From Cyanobium sp. Cruz-8D1 (GTDB taxonomy: Bacteria > Cyanobacteriota > Cyanobacteriia > PCC-6307 > Cyanobiaceae): a stretch of DNA of 45,600 bases. Both the position numbers and the translations under genes were made by a program. The DNA lies in NCBI RefSeq assembly GCF_024345975.1, contig NZ_JAGQCD010000027.1, forward strand, positions 1-45,600. The letters are read 5' to 3'. Under the pieces are notes generated by a model. The model ran no database searches. It was not told the origin of the DNA and saw nothing but the letters and a program-made list of their open reading frames with translations. Of this stretch, positions 15,784 to 25,308 are shown one piece after another. Every line of letters starts with the position of its first letter. Position 1 is the stretch's first letter.

Positions 15784-17046
15784 TCAGGCGGCGCCCAGAA
15801 CCCCTGCTACGGCGTCAGGCGTCAGGCGACGGTCCTCCGTGGCTTCGCCCCGCAGATCCCGGAGGATCACCACCCCTTCGGCGGTCTCGGCGTCGCCGAG
15901 GATCGCTGCCCAGCGAGCGCCGCTGCGGTCGGCCCGTTTGAACTGCTTGCCGTAGGCGGAGCCGCTGAGATCGAGCGCCACCACCAGGCCCTGTCGCCGC
16001 CAACCACGGGCCAGGGCCAGGGCCTGCGCTTCGGCCATCTCGCCGCGGCTGATCAGATAGACATCCGGGGCGGGAGCGCTCCCCCCCTCACCACCGCCCG
16101 CCTGCAGCAGCAGCACCAGCCGCTCCATCCCGAGCGCCCAGCCCACAGCCGCCGTGGGCGGGCCGCCCAGCTGCTCCACCAGGCCGTCGTAGCGGCCGCC
16201 GCCGCAGACCGTGGCCTGGGCCCCCAGCTGGCTGCTGGTGATCTCGAAGGCGGTGTGGCCGTAGTAATCCAGGCCGCGCACCAGGCGGGGATTGAGCCGG
16301 AAGGGAATGGCAAGGGCCTCGAGGCCCTGCCGCACCCGCAGGAAGCGCTCGCGGCTCTCACCATTGAGGGCGTCAGCCAGGGTGGGGGCCCCGGCCAGCA
16401 GGGCCTGGGTCTGGGGGTTCTTGGAATCGAGCACCCTCAGGGGGTTGGTGCTGATGCGCTGCTGGGAATCGGGATCCAGATCTTCGCGGTGGGCCTCCAG
16501 CCAGGTCACCAGGTCGGCGCGGTAGCGCAGGCGGTCGTCGGCACTGCCGAGGGAATTGAGCTCCAGCGACAGGCCGCCCACCCCCAGATCCATCAGCAGA
16601 TCCCAGGCGATGGCGATCGCCTCCACGTCGCTGCGCGGATCGGCGTGGCCGAGAAACTCCAGACCGATCTGGTGAAACTGCCTCTGCCGGCCCGCCTGGG
16701 GCCGCTCGTAGCGGAACATCGGCCCGCCGTACCAGAGCCGCTGGGGCCCCTGGGCCACCAGGCCATGCTGGATCGCGGCCCGCACCACCGAGGCCGTGCC
16801 CTCCGGCCGCAGGGTGCAGTGGCGCTCGCCCCGATCCTCAAAGCTGTACATCTCCTTGCCCACCACGTCCGTGGCCTCACCGATGCCCCTAGCAAAGAGT
16901 TCAGTCACCTCCAGTAGCGGCGTGCGGATCTCCTCGACGGCGGCCCGGCGGAAGTGGTCCCGGGCGGTGGCTTCGATCCGCTGCCAGAAGGGGGTCTGAC
17001 CGGGCAGCAGGTCGACCATGCCCCGCAGGCTCTGGAGCGGTTTCAA
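15784..17046 (-). CDS. hisS: Histidyl-tRNA synthetase
   Basis: This class II synthetase charges tRNA-His. The 420-residue product has motif 2 ([16 protein letters not shown]), the histidine-binding signatures [17 protein letters not shown] and [16 protein letters not shown], motif 3 (GWALGMERL) and a C-terminal anticodon-binding domain (from about residue 325). Length is normal. The ATG at 17046 gives [21 protein letters not shown], the usual start. It follows the UDP-sugar genes by 45 bases on the same strand and may share their transcript. Confidence 0.97.
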   Translation of the reverse strand: MKPLQSLRGMVDLLPGQTPFWQRIEATARDHFRRAAVEEIRTPLLEVTELFARGIGEATDVVGKEMYSFEDRGERHCTLRPEGTASVVRAAIQHGLVAQGPQRLWYGGPMFRYERPQAGRQRQFHQIGLEFLGHADPRSDVEAIAIAWDLLMDLGVGGLSLELNSLGSADDRLRYRADLVTWLEAHREDLDPDSQQRISTNPLRVLDSKNPQTQALLAGAPTLADALNGESRERFLRVRQGLEALAIPFRLNPRLVRGLDYYGHTAFEITSSQLGAQATVCGGGRYDGLVEQLGGPPTAAVGWALGMERLVLLLQAGGGEGGSAPAPDVYLISRGEMAEAQALALARGWRRQGLVVALDLSGSAYGKQFKRADRSGARWAAILGDAETAEGVVILRDLRGEATEDRRLTPDAVAGVLGAA

Positions 17047-17091
17047 GACGGTGCAGATCAGCGGAGTTTCATTGTGCCCGAAGGGGTCGGC

Positions 17092-18120
17092 TCAGGGGCC
17101 GTGGAACTCCTTGTACCAAGCCGCAAAGCGCTCGATCCCCGCCTCGATCGGAGTGGCAGGGCGGAACCCCACCCAGGCCGCCAGGGCCGTGGTGTCGGCG
17201 GCGGTGGCCGGCACATCGCCTGGCTGCATCGGCTGCAGATCCCTGATCGCGGCGCGTCCCAGGGCCTGCTCCAGCAGGTCGATGAACTGCAGCAGCGGCA
17301 CCGGCTGGGCATTGCCGATGTTGAACAGCCGGTGCGGGGCGGCTGCCGTAGCCGGATCAGGATGCAGCGGGTCGAAGCCAGGATCGGCTGTGGCGGGCTT
17401 GTCGAGGCAGCGGATCACCCCTTCGACGATGTCATCGATGTAGGTAAAATCCCTCTCCATGCGGCCGTGGTTGAACACCCGGATCGGTTCGCCCGCCAGG
17501 ATCGCCTTGGCGAACAGCATCGGGGCCATGTCGGGCCGGCCCCAGGGGCCATAGACGGTGAAGAAGCGCAGGCCGGTGGCCGGCAGGCCATAGAGATGGC
17601 TGTAGGTGTGGGCCATCAGTTCATTGGCCTTCTTGGTGGCCGCATAGAGGCTCACCGGATGGTTCACCGGATCCTGCTCAGAGAAGGGCCTATGAAGGTT
17701 GCCGCCGTAGATCGAGCTGCTTGACGCATACACCAGATGGTCCACGGCCCCATGGCGGCAGGCTTCGAGGATCGTGGCGAAGCCCACCAGGTTGCTCTGG
17801 ATGTAAAGCGAGGGATTATCAATTGAATGGCGCACACCGGCCTGGGCGGCCAGATGCAGCACCCGGGCGGGACGTTCGGCGGCGAACAGCGCGGCCACCG
17901 CTTCGGCGTCGACCAGATCGAGCTGATGGAAGCGGAAAGCCCCTGTCTGGGCCATGGCCTCCAGCCGCTCCAGCCGGGCCCGCTTCAGGGCCGGGTCGTA
18001 GTAGGCGTTGAGATTGTCGAGCCCCACCACCCGCTCGCCACGGGCGAGCAAGCGCTCAGCCGCCACGGCCCCAATGAAGCCGGCGACCCCAGTGACCAGG
18101 ATCGGCCCATTCGCCGTCAA
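17092..18120 (-). CDS. NAD-dependent epimerase, probably UDP-glucuronate 4-epimerase
   Basis: This is an extended short-chain dehydrogenase. It has the nucleotide loop [20 protein letters not shown] at the N-terminus, the active-site region [11 protein letters not shown] and the Tyr-xxx-Lys pair in [36 protein letters not shown] is the signature of the UDP-glucuronate/UDP-galacturonate epimerase group. The expected reaction is UDP-glucuronate to UDP-galacturonate, for acidic polysaccharide. The start is a TTG at 18120 whose TTGA overlaps the stop of the preceding decarboxylase gene by 4 bases. Third gene of the UDP-sugar operon. Specificity is inferred, not shown. Confidence 0.9.
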   Translation of the reverse strand: MTANGPILVTGVAGFIGAVAAERLLARGERVVGLDNLNAYYDPALKRARLERLEAMAQTGAFRFHQLDLVDAEAVAALFAAERPARVLHLAAQAGVRHSIDNPSLYIQSNLVGFATILEACRHGAVDHLVYASSSSIYGGNLHRPFSEQDPVNHPVSLYAATKKANELMAHTYSHLYGLPATGLRFFTVYGPWGRPDMAPMLFAKAILAGEPIRVFNHGRMERDFTYIDDIVEGVIRCLDKPATADPGFDPLHPDPATAAAPHRLFNIGNAQPVPLLQFIDLLEQALGRAAIRDLQPMQPGDVPATAADTTALAAWVGFRPATPIEAGIERFAAWYKEFHGP

Positions 18121-19055
18121 CGTCCTTCCCGTACCCGTTCCCGGAAGTAGGCAATGGTGGGCTCCAGCCCCTCCTCCAGGCTCACCGTCGGCTCCCAGCC
18201 CAGCAGCTCACGGGCCAGGTCGATCACGGGCTGGCGCTGCAGGGGATCGTCCTGGGGCAGGGGCTGGGTGGTGAGCTCCAGGCCAGGCTGGATGCGGTCC
18301 CGCACCCGTTCCGCCAACTGGCGGATGGTGAACTCGCCGGGATTGCCGATGTTGATCGGACCGGTGTGCTCGCCATTCATCAACCGGATCATGCCCTCGA
18401 TCAGGTCATCCACGTAGCAGAAGGAGCGGGTCTGGCTGCCATCGCCGTAGAGGGTGAGGGGCTGACCCTGCAGGGCCTGCACGATGAAGTTGCTCACCAC
18501 CCGGCCGTCGTCGGGGAGCATGCGGGGGCCGTAGGTGTTGAAGATGCGCATCACACGGATTTCGGTGCCGTGCATGCGCTGGTAGTCGAAACAGAGCGTC
18601 TCGGCGATCCGTTTGCCTTCGTCGTAGCAGGAGCGGATGCCGATGGTGTTGACGCAGCCCCGGTAGCTCTCGGGCTGGGGGTGCACCTCAGGATCGCCAT
18701 ACACTTCGCTGGTGCTGGCCAACAGCAGCCGGGCCCCGACGCGACGCGCCAGGCCGAGCATGTTGTAGGTGCCGAGGAAGCTGGTCTTGGCCGTCTTGAT
18801 CGGGTTGAACTGGTAATGCACCGGGGAAGCCGGGCAGGCGAGGTGCCAGATCCGATCCACCTCGAGCCGGATCGGTTCGGTGACGTCATGGCGAATCAGT
18901 TCGAAGTTGGGGTGGCCCAACCAGTGGCGGATGTTGTCCTTGCGGCCGGTGTAGAAGTTGTCGAGGCAGATCACCTCTTCCCCGGCCTGCATCAGCCGGT
19001 CGACCAGGTGGGAGCCCAGGAAACCGGCACCGCCGGTGATCAGATTGCGGTGCAT
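18117..19055 (-). CDS. UDP-glucuronate decarboxylase (UDP-xylose synthase)
   Basis: The enzyme converts UDP-glucuronate to UDP-xylose with NAD bound. The 312-residue protein begins [20 protein letters not shown] and shows [40 protein letters not shown], the Tyr-xxx-Lys pair ([11 protein letters not shown]), [12 protein letters not shown] and [18 protein letters not shown], all characteristic of bacterial UXS. It starts 3 bases after the UDP-glucose dehydrogenase stop and overlaps the epimerase start, so substrate and both downstream branches come from one operon. Confidence 0.95.
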   Translation of the reverse strand: MHRNLITGGAGFLGSHLVDRLMQAGEEVICLDNFYTGRKDNIRHWLGHPNFELIRHDVTEPIRLEVDRIWHLACPASPVHYQFNPIKTAKTSFLGTYNMLGLARRVGARLLLASTSEVYGDPEVHPQPESYRGCVNTIGIRSCYDEGKRIAETLCFDYQRMHGTEIRVMRIFNTYGPRMLPDDGRVVSNFIVQALQGQPLTLYGDGSQTRSFCYVDDLIEGMIRLMNGEHTGPINIGNPGEFTIRQLAERVRDRIQPGLELTTQPLPQDDPLQRQPVIDLARELLGWEPTVSLEEGLEPTIAYFRERVREGR

Positions 19056-19058
19056 CGC

Positions 19059-20471
19059 TCAGCCCTCGCCTACGCGCCAGACGTTAAGGCCAGCAGCCCG
19101 GGCGGCAGAAGCATCGGCGATGGCGCGGGCGTCGAACAGCCAGGCCGGGCGGCGCATCACCGCCGCGATCGCTCCCCAGTCGAGCTGGGCGTAATCGCGC
19201 CATTCGGTGAGGATCAGCACGGCGTCGGCGCCGCTGGCCGCCTCCTCGGGGGAAGCCGCAGCCTGCCAGCCGCCGTCGGCCGCCGAAGCGGGCTGGCCCA
19301 GATCGGCGCCGATCTGGCCGGGTGACACCTTGGGATCCACGATCACCAGCCGGGCCCCCTCCTCAATCAGGTTCTGGCAGATGCGGATGGCGGGCGCCTC
19401 CCGGGTGTCGTTGGTGTCGGCCTTGAAGGCGAAGCCCAGCACCGCCAGCCGCTTGCCGGTGACCGTGCCGAACAGCCGTTGCACCACCATGCGGGCGATG
19501 CGATCCTGCTGCCAGGTGTTGAGCGTCACCACCTGCTCCCAGTAATCCGCCACCTCCTCAAGGCCGTAATGGCGGCAGAGGTAAACCAGATTGAGGATGT
19601 CCTTCTGGAAGCAGCTGCCGCCAAAACCGGGACCAGCCTTCAGGAACTTGGAACCGATCCTGGAATCGGTGCCGATCGCCCGGCCCACCTCCCGCACATC
19701 GGCGCCGGTGGCTTCGCACAGGGCGGCGATGCTGTTGATCGAGGAAATCCGCTGGGCCAGATAGGCATTGGCCGTGAGCTTGGAGAGCTCGCTGCTCCAG
19801 AGATTGGTACGCAGGATCCGGTCGTCCGGAACCCAGGTGGCGTAGATGCTGGCCAGGGACTCGATCGCCGCGGTATCTTCTCCGCCGATCAGTACCCGAT
19901 CCGGCGCTTCGAGGTCGCCGATGGCGGTGCCCTCGGCCAGGAACTCGGGATTGGAGAGCACCGAGAAGGTCTTGGTCTCGCCATCGGCAGGGCCCGAGCC
20001 GTTCTGCTGGGCAGCCCCGAGGATGGCCTTCACCGCTTCGGCGGTGCGCACCGGCAGGGTGCTCTTCTCCACCACGATCGTGTGGCCATGGGCGGAGGCA
20101 GCCACCTGGCGGGCCGAGGCCTCGATCCAGCGCAGGTCGCTGGCCTGGCCGGCCCCCACCCCCCTGGTCTTGGTAGGGGTGTTCACCGAGAGGAACACCA
20201 TGTCGGACTCAGCGATGGCCGCCTCCACCTCAGTGGTGAAGTGGAGATTGCGCCCCCTGGCCCTGCCCACCACCGCATCCAGCCCGGGCTCGTACACCGG
20301 CAGGCGCGTCAGATCGGGATCGTTCCAGGCCGCGATGCGCTCGGCATTGAGGTCGACCACCGTGACCTGGATGCCGGGGCAGCGATCGGCGATCACCGCC
20401 ATCGTGGGCCCTCCCACATACCCGGCACCGATGCAACAGATGGTGCGAATCGGCGAAGGGGCCAGATCCAT
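19059..20471 (-). CDS. UDP-glucose 6-dehydrogenase, animal/plant-like subtype
   Basis: Two rounds of NAD-dependent oxidation turn UDP-glucose into UDP-glucuronate. The 470-residue form from ATG 20471 starts MDLAPSPIRTICCIGAGYVG, a Rossmann loop. Catalytic Cys is in GFGGSCFQKDILNLVYLC. The insert VNTPTKTRGVGAGQASDLRW and the phrase FQKDILNLVYLC are typical of the eukaryote-like UGDH group rather than the shorter bacterial Ugd. The C-terminal Rossmann domain follows FGFAFKADTNDTREAPAI-type sequence. The open frame extends to 20546 without family support. It is the first gene of the UDP-sugar operon, 3 bases before the decarboxylase. Confidence 0.94.
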   Translation of the reverse strand: MDLAPSPIRTICCIGAGYVGGPTMAVIADRCPGIQVTVVDLNAERIAAWNDPDLTRLPVYEPGLDAVVGRARGRNLHFTTEVEAAIAESDMVFLSVNTPTKTRGVGAGQASDLRWIEASARQVAASAHGHTIVVEKSTLPVRTAEAVKAILGAAQQNGSGPADGETKTFSVLSNPEFLAEGTAIGDLEAPDRVLIGGEDTAAIESLASIYATWVPDDRILRTNLWSSELSKLTANAYLAQRISSINSIAALCEATGADVREVGRAIGTDSRIGSKFLKAGPGFGGSCFQKDILNLVYLCRHYGLEEVADYWEQVVTLNTWQQDRIARMVVQRLFGTVTGKRLAVLGFAFKADTNDTREAPAIRICQNLIEEGARLVIVDPKVSPGQIGADLGQPASAADGGWQAAASPEEAASGADAVLILTEWRDYAQLDWGAIAAVMRRPAWLFDARAIADASAARAAGLNVWRVGEG

Positions 20472-20760
20472 GGAAACAAGCGGAAGCTCTATGGACCTTA
20501 CCCCCAACGGCGATGTTTGACTCTCAAAGCACCCATCGACAAGCATTCTCCTGGCTGCGGACTTGGATGGTGTCCAAAGGGAGACCTGATGAGAATGCGC
20601 GTGAAAGAAGACATCTGGGGAAGGCCGGCCATCTGCCAGAAAGCCGATCCAGCAGTGATGGATAAGCTGCGATCAAGGCAGGAGACACGCTGGTGGCGAA
20701 TGGCATCAGTGGGCGGCGCTCGCCTGGATGCGTTAGCGGCGACGCTCATTGATTGAGGTA
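20472..20760. other. Intergenic region upstream of the UDP-sugar operon
   Basis: About 290 bases between the cca stop and the UDP-glucose dehydrogenase start. It should contain the promoter of the UDP-sugar operon on the minus strand. I see no clear -35/-10 pair, no terminator and no gene. Short open frames here lack family similarity. Confidence 0.5.
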
Positions 20761-20791
20761 ATGGATGGATGGATGAATGGATGAATGGATG
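20761..20791. repeat. Tetranucleotide tandem repeat next to the cca stop codon
   Basis: Thirty-one bases made of ATGG and ATGA units (ATGG x3, ATGA, ATGG, ATGA, ATGG, ATG) directly follow the cca stop codon on the minus strand. It is a short, slightly interrupted microsatellite. Being outside coding sequence it cannot switch a protein by frame change, but it may vary in length. Confidence 0.85.
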
Positions 20792-22096
20792 CTAAACGTC
20801 TTCGGCGGCAAGCCGCTCGGCTCGCAGGCGCCGCAGGGCCTCACCCAGTTCCGGTCCCGGGTGCATGCCCTGGGCGATCAGGTCGGCGGCTCGGACAGGC
20901 GAACGGATATGGCGCCAGCGAAACCACCAACGGAGGAGGGGCCGGCGGGGTAGCGCCCCGCAAATCAGAGCCAGCGCAACGGCATCGGAGCTCCAACCCG
21001 GCTGCTCAAGAAACAGGCACCAATCCAATGGATTCCAGACTGCACTGCAGACCTGGCGACCAAGCCTCTTCGCCTCACCACGTTCCTGCCAGGCCCTGCG
21101 GAGTCGGCCCAACTGGGCCAAGAGCTGTTGCTCGCGGTGGTTGAGCTGCAACCTTCCTGCGGGAATCTCAGGATCCACGGCACCCGCCAACAGCGCCGTG
21201 AGCTTTGAAAGCCCGAAGCGATCAGTCCAGCGCAGGCGCCTGAGCCAGCCGGTATCCATCTGCAGGGAATGATCAATCAGAACCATCCCCCCCCACTGCT
21301 GCAGCAGCGACAGGGCGCGGGGCCATGGCTCCCTCTCCAGCATCAGCTCCAACTCCTTTCTCAGGCGGGTTCCCAACGCCGGCGGGACAGCTCTTAAAGT
21401 CGGCACGGACAGCGAACCGCGTCCATCTGCCCAAGGCCAGCGAGCGATTGTGACCTCAAACTGCCCCAAACTGTCGGCAGCCAGAGCGAAACCCAAACGA
21501 GCCGCATAGCGCGCAGCGCGCACGATCCGGGTGGGATCATCTTCAAGACTGCGATGGTGCAACAGCTGGAGCTGGCGTTGTTTCAGATCCGTGAGGCCGC
21601 CGTGGGTATTCAGTAGACAAAGCCTCTCGCCTGAGGGATGAAACTCCAGGGCCATCGCATTGATGCTGAAATCCCTTCGGGCCAGATCCTCCTCAAGGGT
21701 GCCAAAACTGACGCTTGGATTCTGCCCCGGGGCTGCATAGACCTCCCGGCGGGCGGTGGCCAAGTCGAAAAGCACCTCATCGATCTCAAGCTCAACCGTA
21801 CCAAAGGCCTCATGGACATGGCAGAAGCCCACCCGCCAACCGTTCCGCTCGGCCTGATCCAGCAGGGTGGCTGCAAGCCGGCAGGCAGCAGGGGAACCGC
21901 CATCAAGGGCGGTGGGCCGCAGATCCTGTACGACAAGATCAAGGTCGAGGACCCCAAGCCAGGGATCCCGATGCAGTCGGTGACAGAGAAGATCGCGGAC
22001 GGCTCCTCCCACCAGCGCCAGGCGGAACAGCCCCAGGCAACTGATCAGTCCGCGGCGCAGCGACAACGGCAGCGGCAGCTCGTCGAAGACGACCAT
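20792..22096 (-). CDS. cca: tRNA nucleotidyltransferase / poly(A) polymerase family (CCA-adding type)
   Basis: The class II nucleotidyltransferase motifs are in order: LALVGGAVRDLL, the acidic pair in LDLDLVV (metal-binding), LARRDFSINAMAL and EDDPTRIVRAARYAARLGF. The enzyme builds or repairs the CCA end of tRNA; some cyanobacterial relatives add only CC or A, or make poly(A), and the sequence does not settle which. I chose ATG 22096 (434 residues). The codons from there to the possible upstream starts (ATG 22201, GTG 22252) have only about half G or C at third positions, and AGGAG/GGAA lie just before 22096. The gene is divergent from the RgpF-like gene. Confidence 0.88.
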   Translation of the reverse strand: MVVFDELPLPLSLRRGLISCLGLFRLALVGGAVRDLLCHRLHRDPWLGVLDLDLVVQDLRPTALDGGSPAACRLAATLLDQAERNGWRVGFCHVHEAFGTVELEIDEVLFDLATARREVYAAPGQNPSVSFGTLEEDLARRDFSINAMALEFHPSGERLCLLNTHGGLTDLKQRQLQLLHHRSLEDDPTRIVRAARYAARLGFALAADSLGQFEVTIARWPWADGRGSLSVPTLRAVPPALGTRLRKELELMLEREPWPRALSLLQQWGGMVLIDHSLQMDTGWLRRLRWTDRFGLSKLTALLAGAVDPEIPAGRLQLNHREQQLLAQLGRLRRAWQERGEAKRLGRQVCSAVWNPLDWCLFLEQPGWSSDAVALALICGALPRRPLLRWWFRWRHIRSPVRAADLIAQGMHPGPELGEALRRLRAERLAAEDV

Positions 22097-22347
22097 GGCT
22101 TCCAGCGCTCCTGCACCTGACTCAGGACCAGCCAGAGAGGCGGCGTCAGCCGCACATGCCTGGATGTCCGGACTCTCTGCTCCTGGATGAGGCTGTGGCA
22201 TGAGTCGAAAGTGGCTGGGACGCAGCGGAGGTGAGCGTTGATGGGGGTACACTGATCAAACGGCTGAAAAAAAGCATGGAGAGTTTCAGTTTAAGCAGAG
22301 TTCCAGCCGTCAATCTGGAGGCAAATTCCTCCATAGAGGCTTGAACC

Positions 22348-23640
22348 ATGAAGACACGAATCATCAACCGTGTTCGAAGTGCATGGTGCAGGTTGAGACG
22401 CAAAACATACATTTGCCTTGACTTCACGGCGGCGTTCACAGACTACCTTCTAAGCCCCTATGGTCGCACAGGAAGCCCTTCGACAAGACTCACTGAGCTG
22501 GCGACATCGTCCAACGATCTGGCAAATCCTCAGGAACCTCCCTCGCCAGGGGCAGAAACTCCCGAGTCAATCGCTATCTTTGTTGCCTATTCCAATCAAT
22601 TAACCCATTCTAATCGAGCCTATCTCCAGGCTCTCAAGCAAGCAGGATTTTCCACCTTTTTTATCAATAATTGCACCACTGACTCAGAAGATATAGCAGA
22701 GATATCAAGCCTTGTCTGGCGAATGTTTGATCGCGAGAACATTGGACGCGACTTCGGAGCCTTCAAAGACGGCGTCTTGATGCTGAACGACGAAGGGCAC
22801 CTAAAACGCTGCCTGTACCTGGCAATCGCTAACGATTCCATGCAGTTCATTCCAGGCAGAAATGCTGATGAGCTGATCAAACGAATACAACGATTCAAGG
22901 AAAGTCCTGCCAAGGGACTTTTCAGCCACATCAGCCATCAAATACAGACTCACTATCAATCTTATTTTCAGATTCTCAAACCTGAAATCTTCCGATCCAA
23001 TCGCTTTCTTGACTTCTGGCAAAACTATCAGCACCTTTCCCACCGAGGCCACTGCATCTACCAAGGTGAGATTGCCCTTTCAAGTGAAGTCTACAGACAC
23101 TTTTATCCAGTTGAAGTCCTCTATACGAGCGATGACTTGATTGAAGTGCTGCTGGCTACATACAAACACGAGGGAGGGGTCCCAGGCGGGGATCTCTTGA
23201 GACTGATGCCGTCGCCATCGCGAACGGCTGAAAATGGCTTGATAGGCTATTCACTTGGGCAATTGCTTGAAAGCGTCAGCAAGGGCAAGCCACTCACCAC
23301 TTTTCAGGCATTTACCATAGCAGACCTGATTGAAAACAGCAATCCAAGCCATATTGCCGCATTTCTCTATCCATTTTTTCTGCATTGCCCACTGGTCAAA
23401 CACGATCTCTGCATTGCAGGAAGCTTTACCATCGGCCAGGCAGTTAATCTGTTCAAAGAGTTGCTAGAGTATTCAGCAACTTCTCCTGAAACAGGGATTC
23501 AAATCCAACCATTCCTGGAAGAGTTCAAGCAACTTATTTATGCGAAGGGAGTTCCCATGAGCTATTCAGGCAAAACGAGAGAAGCCGCGATCAGGGGAAT
23601 TACCAATGGGTTTGTCTATCCCTTCACCTATGACGGATAG
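22348..23640 (+). CDS. RgpF-like glycan biosynthesis protein (rhamnan synthesis F family)
   Basis: The 430-residue protein shows the RgpF family pattern: IAIFVAYSNQLTHSNRAYLQ (75-94), RENIGRDFGAFKDGV (129-143), LAIANDSMQFIPG and LDFWQNYQHLSHRGHCIYQG. RgpF proteins take part in rhamnose-rich polysaccharide assembly and appear in many O-antigen and capsule loci as probable glycosyltransferases. The N-terminal 70 residues are variable. GC is clearly lower than in the flanking core genes, which suggests horizontal origin. The downstream methyltransferase gene has its own promoter-like sequence. Confidence 0.85.
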   Translation: MKTRIINRVRSAWCRLRRKTYICLDFTAAFTDYLLSPYGRTGSPSTRLTELATSSNDLANPQEPPSPGAETPESIAIFVAYSNQLTHSNRAYLQALKQAGFSTFFINNCTTDSEDIAEISSLVWRMFDRENIGRDFGAFKDGVLMLNDEGHLKRCLYLAIANDSMQFIPGRNADELIKRIQRFKESPAKGLFSHISHQIQTHYQSYFQILKPEIFRSNRFLDFWQNYQHLSHRGHCIYQGEIALSSEVYRHFYPVEVLYTSDDLIEVLLATYKHEGGVPGGDLLRLMPSPSRTAENGLIGYSLGQLLESVSKGKPLTTFQAFTIADLIENSNPSHIAAFLYPFFLHCPLVKHDLCIAGSFTIGQAVNLFKELLEYSATSPETGIQIQPFLEEFKQLIYAKGVPMSYSGKTREAAIRGITNGFVYPFTYDG

Positions 23641-23649
23641 ACGTCCTGT

Positions 23650-23670
23650 CATGCTTGACTTAGAAGCATG
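23650..23670. other. 7-bp inverted repeat overlapping the promoter of the methyltransferase gene
   Basis: CATGCTT (23650-23656) and AAGCATG (23664-23670) form a perfect inverted repeat around a 7-base spacer. It begins 10 bases after the RgpF-like stop and covers the -35 hexamer at 23655. It may be a weak terminator stem for the upstream gene or an operator for the downstream one. Confidence 0.4.
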
Positions 23671-23684
23671 GATGTCTGTATGTT
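23655..23684 (+). promoter_or_regulatory. Sigma-70-like promoter for the methyltransferase / glycosyltransferase pair
   Basis: TTGACT (23655-23660) and TATGTT (23679-23684) are separated by 18 bases, and the -10 ends 24 bases before the ATG at 23709. This is the best promoter match I noticed in the window. The downstream gene pair 23709-26256 is separated by only 4 bases and would be transcribed together. Confidence 0.55.
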
Positions 23685-23708
23685 TTCAACCGTGGCAGAG
23701 ATTTTCAC

Positions 23709-25304
23709 ATGCACTTTATCTCACATGATGGTGATGGCAATTCTTCACACGCCTTACGTTGCCGAGCCTGTGGCAGCAGCAACCTCACCCCCTATGTGTG
23801 TGCCAGCTCCAAGGGAATGACGGCCGCATTCGAAGACTGCGAATACCTATTCCATCGCTGTGAGGATTGCAGATCCCTGAATGAGTTTTCAGAGGAGGGA
23901 AGTTTTTATGAAAAGGAGCAAGACACACCATTTATGAATTACTATATCGATATCATTGCAGGCCTCGATGAGATGCTTGCTCCTATCGGCAGTTATGTCG
24001 ATGCCAGTCGTTCCACGGAGGGTAAAACCTTTCTGGAACTGGGATGCGGGTTCGGCTTCGTTGTGGACTATGCGGCAAAATGCCGGGGCTTCCAAGCTGC
24101 AGGCATCGAACCGGGGGGCTACGGCCGACTTGGTCAGCAATATCTCGGGGCAGACATTTCAGCCACCCTGCTTGGCGAGGGCAGCCATCACGATCAGGAA
24201 CAGTTCGACATCATCTTCAGCTCCGAAGTGATCGAGCACATTCCTACCCCGAAGCAGTTTGCCGCCACGGTCTCCCGGCACATCAAATCTGAGGGAGTTG
24301 CAATCTTCACAACTCCCAACGCCGAGTTCATTACGCCGGAATCCCCTGCAGCAGAAGCCTACAGCGCCCTGTTTCCTGGAGAACACAAGATTCTTTTCAG
24401 CGCCAAAGGCCTGAGCCTGCTTCTGAGCAAAGCAGGCTTCAGCCATCTCGCCGTGAAGCAACGCCGAAGCTCGAATCTGATCGCTTACGCCGCCAGCTCT
24501 CCAGGCCCGATTGCGTTGGCGGAGGCGGCCCAGAGCGGCAACGCCACCACCTACACCCGGGAGTACCTGGCCACCTACCGCCACAGCGCCTTGTCCAGAA
24601 CAGAGAAGATCTCTCGTCTGGGGCTGGCCATGCACTACCGCCTGTTCAAGGATTTTGTCAACAACGGCTGGGCGGACCAAGCAATCGACCTTCTTTTAGA
24701 GATGCGGCCAAGTTTTCGATGCGAAGTCGATCCGGGCATGAGCTTCACAATCCCCACTCAGTCCGGAGAAAGGACGGAAATCCTTCATGAAATGCTCTGC
24801 CTCTGCGGCATCTGCCTGCTGAAGGAGTCGATCCTTTCCCAAGATCATCACCTTCCCTATCCGGCCGGAAGCATTGCCTTCGGTAAGACCATGGGATTTT
24901 ACATCACCACGGTCATCCACCAAGTCTTCAAGCCTGAGCCTTCAACCATCATCGATTCGGCCATCAACTACCTGAACACATTCATCGACTACGGGATGTG
25001 GCTGCGCAGTTCTCGTCGCGCCGATTATCACCTGGAGGCCATCTCACTGATCGGCCCTGCGGTGGCCTCCCTGTTCCTGTTCCTGCTCAAGGCCGGAGCT
25101 GCAATCGACAAGAAGCGATATTCCTTCGTCGAAGAACCCTGGTTCAGGGTTGATCATCCCGTGTCCTATGACGAGATTCAGACGCACCTGAACATCAACA
25201 GGAAACGCCAGGAGCAGATCCAGCCCCAACATCCTTCCCCCAAATCACCTCAACCGCATCCCAACAATCCATTCCGTCGCGTCATTGAGCGCCTGAGGAA
25301 GTGA
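23709..25304 (+). CDS. Class I SAM-dependent methyltransferase with N-terminal Cys-pair region
   Basis: Two Cys pairs, CRAC (18-21) and CEDC (51-54), near the N-terminus look like a small zinc-binding element of the kind seen in sugar C-methyltransferases. The SAM-binding domain follows: FLELGCGFGFVVDYA (108-122), an acidic residue in AAGIEPGGYG, FDIIFSSEVIEHIP and FTTPNAEF. The 531-residue chain has a long C-terminal part of unknown function. In this glycan cluster it probably methylates a sugar, or a glycan end to stop chain growth, but the substrate is unknown. The following glycosyltransferase starts 4 bases after its stop. Confidence 0.85.
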   Translation: MHFISHDGDGNSSHALRCRACGSSNLTPYVCASSKGMTAAFEDCEYLFHRCEDCRSLNEFSEEGSFYEKEQDTPFMNYYIDIIAGLDEMLAPIGSYVDASRSTEGKTFLELGCGFGFVVDYAAKCRGFQAAGIEPGGYGRLGQQYLGADISATLLGEGSHHDQEQFDIIFSSEVIEHIPTPKQFAATVSRHIKSEGVAIFTTPNAEFITPESPAAEAYSALFPGEHKILFSAKGLSLLLSKAGFSHLAVKQRRSSNLIAYAASSPGPIALAEAAQSGNATTYTREYLATYRHSALSRTEKISRLGLAMHYRLFKDFVNNGWADQAIDLLLEMRPSFRCEVDPGMSFTIPTQSGERTEILHEMLCLCGICLLKESILSQDHHLPYPAGSIAFGKTMGFYITTVIHQVFKPEPSTIIDSAINYLNTFIDYGMWLRSSRRADYHLEAISLIGPAVASLFLFLLKAGAAIDKKRYSFVEEPWFRVDHPVSYDEIQTHLNINRKRQEQIQPQHPSPKSPQPHPNNPFRRVIERLRK

Positions 25305-25308
25305 ATCC

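Noticed and set aside
20498..20760. Possible small gene upstream of UDP-glucose dehydrogenase
   Set aside because: Open frames on both strands are short, differ in composition from neighbours and show no family features.
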